In this document: positions 1 through 64,000 of the stretch, in pieces
Layout of the letters: every line of letters begins with the position of its first letter
How positions within the stretch are numbered: the first letter of the stretch is position 1
Assembly: GCA_028564705.1 (NCBI GenBank)
Contig: JAPXFQ010000249.1
Span: 1,116,001-1,180,000, forward strand
Length of the DNA stretch: 64,000 bases
Direction of reading: 5' to 3'
Source of the DNA: Apricaphanius iberus
Lineage: Eukaryota; Chordata; Actinopteri; Cyprinodontiformes; Aphaniidae
Notes under the pieces: generated by a model
What the model was told of the DNA's origin: nothing
Databases searched by the model: none
The model's input: only the letters and a program-made list of their open reading frames with translations
Position numbers and translations under genes: made by a program

Positions 1-560
1 ATGTCAGCTCAGCTCGGCCCAGCATGGCCTGGTTGCGTTTCCATTACCATCTCAGGAACGTGGCACTGGGTCAGGACATGTGTGTGTTCATCATAGCAAA
101 GTTAAAGTAAAAATCAGTATCACTCACCACTGGTATCTAGCCCCTCTCTTACCCATTGCTCGCCTGTCTTTCTCCACAAATGCCGTAATGCCGTCCATTT
201 CTGTAAAGCACAGTCTCCCCACTCCAGCTGTTTTGGTCCTTCATGGCCCGATATTTGCGCTTTAATTTTTTTAGTTTCCCCAGAAATATTTGGAACTCCA
301 CTGGAAGCCATGTGTTGCCATTCTGAAATATCATACTTAAAATGCCAGGTCAATGAGAGGCTATCATTACGTAAGCAGGAGTGAGAGTGACTTCTTTACT
401 GTACCAATCAGTCCATAGTTAGCCATGTTGGGTGGCCTTGGCCTGGTTTCAACTGAGCAAGAGGCATGTGAAGAAAGGTGTCGCCGTGGCCTAGACAAAG
501 ATAGTGGAAAAGTGCAAAATACGGTGTGACTCGGCCCAGCCCTTAGTGGAAAAGGGGTAT
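1..560. repeat. MITE-like repeat, left end cut by window edge (tentative)
   Basis: Starts with CTCAGCTCGGCCCAGC and ends near GACTCGGCCCAGCCCTTAG followed by TGGAAAAGGGGTATAT. This CTCGGCCC / AGTGGAAAAGG wording is familiar from non-autonomous DNA elements of fish. A similar AGTGGAAAAGGGGCATAT tail occurs at about 2010-2028. Ends and target duplication could not be fixed. Confidence 0.35.
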
Positions 561-3500
561 ATAAGCCTCAGGTATTGTTTTGTAACCTGACCCTAATCAT
601 ACATCCTTAGCTTCTATATAATGTTCTATATAATATGTGCTTTCTTTCTTGGTTGCCATGATGTTCTTTGTTTGTTAATATTATCTAACAAACAGAGGTG
701 CAGTTTGATTGCTTGTGTCAGTATGCAAAAGTTTTGTGCAGTTTTATTATTTATAAAAATTTCGTACATTGCAAGTTCATGGATAAATCAGCTATTTAAA
801 GGCTGTTTTAATCTCCAAATGAACCTACACATTGCAATTTTGTAAACTGCTTTGAGAGTTATTATATAATTTTTTTGTGCTTCTTCTCACCTCCCAGATG
901 TCGTCTTTTTTAATCACTTGGCTTAATGCCAGACTTTGTATCATCAAGAAACCCAAGTTTAAGTCCTGTTTGGATTTCTCCCTTCATATTTTAGGACTTT
1001 AAATTCTTACATACATAGAATTTTTCATTTTTTTAAGGTGATTGCATATTAGGACCGCTCCTCCTACCCGTCCTGCCATGCCAGCTTTGAGGACAGAGCT
1101 GCAGGGTTTTTTTAATGTGCGTGAAATACTATCTCTGACATGAATGTTATTGACAAACCTGGCTGGACATTTGGGGCAGTGAACTGTCAGTATATTTAAT
1201 GCATTTTCATCTCCTTTATCCCACTGGTCTTTCCAGAGCACTCGAGCTGTGTCATCTTGCCACACTCCAGCTCCCACCCAAATATATAGTGACACTGATT
1301 ATGCAAATCTGTATCTTGTTTTCCTCCAATACCTGCATTAGGAGCCTGCTACATTATTGAAGTTGAGATACGGGCCCTTCAGCGAGGAACGAAGTGGAAA
1401 TCTGGGGAAATCTTTTACATATTTTCATTTCTACACATCACAACAGTTGTCACATTAAGTGAGAATCAGATGAGAAAAAGCTTTGATGTTTAGGCATACA
1501 TTATAAATCTTTGCAGGGTGTAAAAGGATTAAAGTGTAAATAAAAATGCAGATTTGGGCATGTCTTTGGTCACACAGTTAAAAAAAATTCTCTGCATGGC
1601 TTTTTAAATTTAAACATTGATGTATTACTTTTATTTCACAGAGTGTGGGCACACCTGAATTGCTTGACATAAAAAAAAATCAACTGTGTCCTACTTTTTT
1701 TCAAAGGCCAGACTCCTTAAGCTATAATTTCATATAACTTTGTCTTTTCAAACTATTTGGTATGTTATTTTAAATATTATTGGGTTTTTAATATGTAATT
1801 TTAGCCCTGATGTCACATTTTGATTTTTTTTTCTTCCATATTTAAGAACAGAAACATCAATTCTCTATTGCGCCTTTAGGGTCAGTGCAGTCCAGAACGA
1901 GTAGCTTTGGAACGGTTCTGGCATCTTTCCATTAGCCGACCCCTTTTTTTGGTCTCTCTCCCCCTTGGTCCAAAGCATGCTGAAGCGACCCACCTATAAA
2001 GCAAACCTAGTGGAAAAGGGGCATATGTGTCCTAGGCGGGCATATAATTAATCATCAAAATAAACAGAAATTAAGTCAATTCATCAGTTTAACTTTTAGT
2101 TTCAAGTATCTGGCATGCCCAAAGTAAGTCAGTTCTTATCGATATAGAGAGCCTAGTTCAGTTTGAAATTAAGTTATGTTATATGGTCATTCCTGCTGTA
2201 TTTCATAACTGGTTGCATCAGTTCTTTGCCAGAGAAATAGGAGTGTGATTGCAACAGTGCAACAGTGTGACAGGTGTATTTTAGCATCTAGGTCTGTGGT
2301 TCTCAAATGTTGCTATATCTATCAAAAAATTCCAAGTAGAATGCATTTAATGGATCACAAGCTAAGTCTTGGCATTGACTATTCATAAGGAAATACACAC
2401 AAAAAAAATCAACAGTTGCAAGCTGAACAGTAATGTAATGTAGTTAGAGTACACTGAAAAGTGAATGGCTTCATCTAGATGCAGCAAAAGGGCAAATAAA
2501 ATGTTTCTTTCTGAAGCAATCCCTATATTTTGAATATATGACAGCCATATTTGATTTGATTACGTGAGAAACAACCAAGTTTGCTATTCAGAATTCACTA
2601 ATCTGGGAATAAACATCAAGTGTTATTGAATAGTTTTCTACTTTCATGATGTTTAAAAATTACAGTCAAAAGCCTTGTTGAACTTCTGTTTTACAAATGT
2701 TTATGTAATGGTGGTACTTTGTGACACTTATAAAAAAAAGATGACCAAAAATGTGAAAAAATATTTAATATCCACTCTGGATACAAAGAATAGTGCATTA
2801 AAACATTTGAATAAGAAAAGGCTTGAAAATAATTCAATGTCAACAAATAATATATTGTAATTTTGATTTTCAATCTTTTTTAGAGTAATATTATTATATT
2901 TGTGATGTTTCTCACATTCTGCTCTATGGCTTCAATGGTTTGTCCATTTAACTCCATTTTCTTCCTGGCTCTTTGTTACCAGGCTTTATTCTTTTCACTT
3001 TGGATTCCTTGATTGCTCAACCTCTTCACAGATTTGGCCCATATTGCTCTAGGTCAGTCATAGAATACAGTATACGTAGTGTGTGCTGATCCCCCAAATT
3101 TCCATGTGTGAAATCCATCCCACTTGCTCCTGAGGGAGTAGTCATATCATTCAAAATGAAACGTGCCTCACATATCCTCCCCTTATTCTTTGACTCCACC
3201 GCTCCTCTATGGCCGCGTGGGACTGTGCAGTTGTGAAGCTTTATAGTGGAAGCCTATTAGACAAATCTGGGAAGAATGCTGCAGAGGTGCTATGGCACCA
3301 GGCTTTCGGTGTGCCCCACACTCTTATATAAACATATCAGTCATGCTGACTTGGGGGTCTCACTAAATTGTATTATTGTCGTATTTTGGTATAAATGCAC
3401 TGAAGGGAAATTGCATCTTTCCATATGGGAGAAAATTGCATCAGATTTTTAGGAAGGCTTCTACGTTAGATTTATTAATAACATCTGACACTCTTTCTCA

Positions 3501-3829
3501 GTCAATGTGGAAGTAAAAGCTATTTTGAAATCAAATATGATTAGAATGTGTTTCTATGAATGAAGTGGCATCCTGTGGCTTTTAAGCATATTCCATTTGA
3601 GTGTCTTGGACCATGTTATAATGACTTCAAACCTAAACACTAATGTCACCCATGCTTGCCTTCATCTTGTCTGTCACAAAATTCTTCATTTCTCTTCTAT
3701 AAAGTTTTAAAATGGAGCCAGTATCTTAAATGAAGGATGTAAGAAAAGAAAATAACCAAACAAGAGGACAGAGATGTTAAATTACATTATGGCTATTATA
3801 ATAGAGGTGTATCCTCTTGCAGCTGGCAG

Positions 3830-4130
3830 AGCAGCGCATGCGCTCGTGTCCTCTAATGAGCTTGCATTGAGGGACCTGTGTGGAAACAAAAGGCTGCGCT
3901 TGTCGACCACACCAGACTCCCTTCACCCACCCTCTCCCTGCTCCCCCAGCACTGAGCATGACAGACCAAGAGCAGAACGCCGGTCCCTTCCTGGTGGTGT
4001 GATTAGATTGGGGCCGAAGTCTCCAGCTGGCAGGCCTGTCTGTGACTGGAGGCGGCCGTCCCCAGCGCTTGTCACTGCCTGACACCTCTGACAGGCAGGG
4101 GACAGCTTCAGCAGACAGGTTCATTAAATG
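3830..4130. other. GC-richer intronic block, possible conserved non-coding element
   Basis: About 300 bases clearly richer in G and C than their surroundings, with no splice-framed exon and no known repeat wording. Open frames exist on both strands here but do not resemble a protein family. It could be a regulatory element; this is inference from composition alone. Confidence 0.25.
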
Positions 4131-6123
4131 GCATTTTTTACAGCTGGGCCTCTAAAAATGAGGGCTGGGCTTTGTCAAATCCCCTAGTCTACAGGGGCCT
4201 GAGCGTGTTAGTTTAGACCAAAGCTTTGTTGTTATGACATTTTTTTTTGATCTTGGCAGTTTAAAATAAGCTTTTTTTCTCCTCTTTAGCCTCTCTTTTT
4301 TTGACAGCTAGCCTTTTGGCCTGTGCTTTGTCACAACACTAAACTGCTCACATTATCCATATACATAGAAAAATGTGGTGAAGAAATTCCACATGGATAA
4401 TCAGCTTATTTTTGTAACAATGTATTGACTATACTTTGGTTGTAGAGACCTTTAAAGCAAGCTCTGACTGTGCTTGTTCAATGTAGATATATTTTAAAGG
4501 GTATATGGAGCAAAATGAAGACTAGACTACTGACTTCTAAAAATAATTCAGTCTCCAAACAGCTTGATACGTCTTGAGTGAGTAAAGTGTGACCTTCAAA
4601 GGATTGCACATCTGTGTGCCTTGCTGTAAAAGCATTGTGTTCAGGAGTGCATAACATCTGGCTGCAGATGAAACGGGGGGGGGGCTTCCCTTCGAAAGTG
4701 GCTGCTGGCCCTCAACAAAATGCCTGCAGCTCTGTAGCTATCCCAGCATCACCTCCCTCCCTCTGTTTCTCCTCCACTCTGCTTGCTGGCTCCTCAGGGC
4801 TCTGCTGTCTCTATGACAACTGTTTGAGTAGGGGGTTGCAGAAGTGTCAAGCAGGGGCATTACTAGTGGAGGAGCACCAGAGATGCTGTGCTGTACATTC
4901 AGTATCTCCACCTAATCCAATTTTAATTGAGCTCAAGAGATTTTGGCTGTGGCACAGAGGTCGGGCATGAGCTATTCCACGGAGAAATTAAGGCAGCCCA
5001 GCTTGTGCCGCGCTCTTCTATTCTGTCAGTATTTTAAATGAGCATTAGCGTCAGACCTAACCCAGCACACCATCTTGGTTGCTTATTTCCCTCCCTGCTC
5101 TCTCCACCTTGACCACACCACCTTACACACACAGACACCCACACAGTCACTCACTAATGTGTTGCAGAGTTTCACACTCGAGTTATATCTTTATTCTTCC
5201 ACACATTCCTTGTCTCTGAAGTACACCAACATGTGATTATAACCTCGGTAGCCGATGAAGCTTCTCTACAACTCAGACTGTTGCACATAATTGTTCTGTG
5301 AGAGGGAAGGAAGGTGGAAAGGTGTGTGAGGGAATCATTCTCACCTGTCAGAACATCTGTGTTGATTTTTGTGTGTGTGGACCTCTGGTGCTGCATTCAC
5401 TAATTATTCTTTGTCTGCTTTTTCTTTTTTCCACATGTCATGGTTTGTATTGATTATGTACGTGTCACTACCCCGTGGGGCGGTTTGGGCTACTGCTACT
5501 TTTTGGTCTAGTGAATGGTGTAAACCAACAGATACGTGTGAAAGAGAATCTGTTGACAGTTGCATGTTTTGTTGCCTTGAGATATGTTATGTTGTCAGAA
5601 ACAGTATGCAGTTAGGCCATGGTACATAAATCATTCTTAGTTATGATCAAGAGGTTCAAATGTCGTTGGAAATTATCCCCTGCATTTTTATAATACTACC
5701 ACAAGCCTAAGGCAGGGCAGATCTATGTTTTCACATTGGTTACACCAAATTCTGAGCCAAATGTTTGAATGTTGCAGCTGAAATTGAGACTGATCAAATC
5801 AGGCAACATTTAAATATAGTATATATTATATATATAATATAGTGTTGCGTAATTTATCAAACATGTGAGAATTGCAGCTATTTAAGCTACTGTTGGCTAC
5901 TGTTGTGTCATTTTGAAACAGTCATAGTTCATGAATAGACAGGAATGTAAGATACTTACATTCCTGTCAGTTTTGCAAACTCACACTTTTCTGATTTATG
6001 TGTTTATACACAATTAAACACAAATTTACAGTTATCTTTCGTACCTTTTTACTAAAATTCATTGAGTAAATCAATTATAATGTAACTAATTAATTTTACC
6101 CTTATCTCTTTCGCCACTCCTAG

Positions 6124-62137
<56,014 letters not shown>

Positions 62138-63840
62138 CCAGATTAAAACCTCCAGGATAAAGGTAGTGTGTTGGGTAGAAAAAAAAAAAAAAACCTCAGC
62201 TACCAACTTGTGACTGTGGTGTGCAGAAGAGGATCCAAATAGTGAGGAGGGGGAATCAGTCAGCAGGAGAACATCAAATATTTTTATGTTCATCTGACCT
62301 CCGAGGCAACAATGTTGTGATTTATCTGCTGCTGTACAATCTGGACACATTGTTTTTATTGTACCTAAACACCAGCTAAAGTATTCTCCAGCTGAGTCGA
62401 GTGGGACTGGAGAAACTGAGTTAACATGTACGGATATTCAATTCTAAATGTTTCCCTTTTAAGCTGGAAGAACACAAAGCAACATATCACCTGTTCACAC
62501 ATTTGACAGCTATTTGAAGCTAGTTTAAAAAGAAAAATCTAAATGCTCTGGGAGAAGCCAATGTAACGAGATGCCATTGTGCAAGCCATGAGTAATTGTT
62601 TTCATCTTAAATACGTGTTGGTAACATGGGTAAAGCTGCCATTTGCTCCCAAGCAGACAATAATTTGTAAGTTTTGTGAAAAGACTATATGTTCATATAT
62701 CTGTTGTTCGTTAATATTGAAGAGATGTGAGTTTTAATGTAATCTTAGTCCTTTTAAATGTTTTTGATATGCCAGCAACACTAAAATGTAACATTGCCAT
62801 TTTTAAGTAAGACTAGAATAATTTACAAAAATTTGTTCCAATTTTATGCATTTCATGTTTTTTTCAAAAGATCGATCAAGAAAATTGAATGCCAAATTCG
62901 TCACATGGCATCTGTTGTTTGGAAATGTCTTCAAATAATGCATCCATTAATGTCAAGTCATTTTTAATTATTTTTACACTATTTTTTTTATCATAAATCT
63001 GTGTATTCATAAACTGCACTTACTACTTTATATACTGTCACAAGCAATATTTTTTTTTTCTGAATAGTCTTTGGGTTTTCTGTTATAACAATTTATTGAT
63101 GAAGCAGATAAAGTGTTCTATTTTAGTATGACTAAAGCTTTTGAAGAATTGCTATGTGCTGTTTATCTGGCTATATGAACAAAATATGCACATTTTGTTG
63201 GTTTGTTTCTAAGCACAGGTCTAACATAAAACCAATCTACCTAAAGCTATAATTTTGCATGCCAAGATATTCAAAAGGCACTCTGGTTTACGTTGCTTAT
63301 AAAAACATCTTTAATTTAAATTTGATTCTTAATCTCATGCAGTTTTAATACTTCAGCTGTGTTTTGCATATGTTTTAGTTTGAGATAATTGGAGATTGTA
63401 CTGCATTAAATTAAAATAATTTATTGGGCCTGAATCAAGTTATATAGTGTTTTTTTTGTATTCCAGACTTATTGTATTCATGTTGATCCAAAATTCAAAG
63501 GGGGAAATTTTCTAGAACAGTTTGGTCATGCTGCCATCTGCTGTTTGAACATGTAACTACTGAAGTCAGCCATTCAAACGTATTTTCCCCCTGAGGTTTT
63601 CTTCTCTGAACAAGTAATTTTTGTTCAATGCACGTTCAAAACCTTTTACTAGGTCCGGTTAGTGTGTTTTACATCTTTACAGGATACAGTTTGGTGATGG
63701 AGTGGGGGTCTTTTACAATATTGGTTGTGACAAAAACCAGTGTATAACATTTCAGTTGCAAGTAATCAGTACCTAAACAATTTCAGATATTAAAACCAAT
63801 ACACAATTTGTTAATAAAAATTCATGCAATTTTTTTTTTT
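62138..63840 (+). other. nbea: nbea 3' UTR (probable extent)
   Basis: AT-rich non-coding sequence after the TGA, with many T-runs and no convincing reading frame. The open frame at 61919-62350 on the other strand crosses the coding exon and is judged spurious. An ATTAAA occurs at 63405-63410 and an AATAAA at 63813-63818, followed by a T-rich stretch, so the 3' UTR probably ends near 63.84 kb. More distal sites past the window cannot be excluded. Confidence 0.6.
63813..63818 (+). terminator. Candidate polyadenylation signal AATAAA
   Basis: AATAAA about 1.68 kb after the neurobeachin stop, with a run of T then TCGCCGTTT about 15 bases on, which fits a downstream T/GT-rich element. It is the only canonical hexamer I noticed between the stop codon and this point; ATTAAA at 63405 is a possible alternative. 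Confidence 0.45.
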
Positions 63841-64000
63841 TTCGCCGTTTGGCACCCAGAAGAAGCTCATTTGTGAAACTACTTTAATGTCAGTATGTTT
63901 TTTAATTTCATGAGTTACCACAGTCAGACACCAAAGTCCAAACTATTCATAAAGAACAATTGCAGAAGTTTGTTCATGTCTTTTTACAGTAAGAGGTAAG

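Larger units (their letters stand above)
1..6123 (+). other. Upstream nbea intron (partial)
   Basis: No PH-BEACH or earlier neurobeachin exon was recognised here, so this is taken as the 3' part of the intron before the first exon in the window. It holds MITE-like scraps (1-560 and about 1860-2030), an AT-rich middle, a GC-richer block at about 3830-4130, a G-run near 4675 and a short TA-rich palindromic patch near 5815-5845. Confidence 0.7.

Noticed and set aside
3774..4124. Opposite-strand open frames of 102 and 115 codons
   Set aside because: They overlap each other in a GC-rich block, resemble no family and have no splice or start context; kept only as a possible non-coding element.
1..6123. 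A further upstream neurobeachin exon within the first 6 kb
   Set aside because: I looked for the KGTLSIT / IYFEVDE-type PH-BEACH text expected before VLVYTDG and found none in any frame with splice sites.

Overview
This window is an AT-rich stretch of vertebrate genomic DNA, almost certainly from a ray-finned (teleost) fish. One gene dominates it: the 3' half of a neurobeachin-type BEACH-WD40 gene (nbea, one of the fish copies) on the + strand. Seventeen exons with clean GT-AG borders and matching phases run from 6124 to 62137. Joined, they give 2241 nt (746 residues plus stop) covering the end of the PH-BEACH domain, the complete BEACH domain and the C-terminal WD40 propeller. The 5' part of the gene lies upstream of the window, so 1-6123 is read as intron. 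The 3' UTR starts at 62138 and probably ends near 63.8 kb.

Layout: 1-6123 is intron with MITE-like scraps and a GC-richer block at about 3.8-4.1 kb. Exons 1-4 (6124-11638) encode the PH domain and the start of BEACH. A 20.9 kb intron (11639-32497) follows, packed with mobile-element relics: three hAT-type elements, a TTAA-flanked MITE, a possible piggyBac relic, an R4/Rex6-like LINE and several microsatellites. Exons 5-9 (32498-48950) encode the BEACH core, with Tc1/mariner relics in nearly every long intron. Exons 10-17 (49997-62137) encode the WD40 propeller, with a roughly 1.5 kb TA-flanked Tc1 element in intron 14 and an L2-clade LINE 3' fragment in intron 16.

The fish assignment rests on the repeats (Tc1-like elements, an R4/Rex6-like LINE, L2 tails, fish-type hAT MITEs, GATA/TG/AAT microsatellites) and on a protein that is neurobeachin-like but clearly not mammalian. 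NBEA is favoured over LRBA because of matches such as RSSAMHL, WHNTVG, GYSLEQAHHLP and AFNIDFNRWHYEHQNR, recalled from the known families and not searched.

Most notable points: two in-frame acceptors 15 nt apart before exon 10 that would add or omit YFLPQ, matching the CFLPQ insert of mammalian NBEA; clustered substitutions in the BEACH core suggesting a diverged duplicate; no nested Mab21-like gene; and several transposons with intact termini and target-site duplications. I found no new multi-gene system; apart from neurobeachin the window is intronic DNA and mobile-element debris. All identifications come from reading the sequence and memory of the families.
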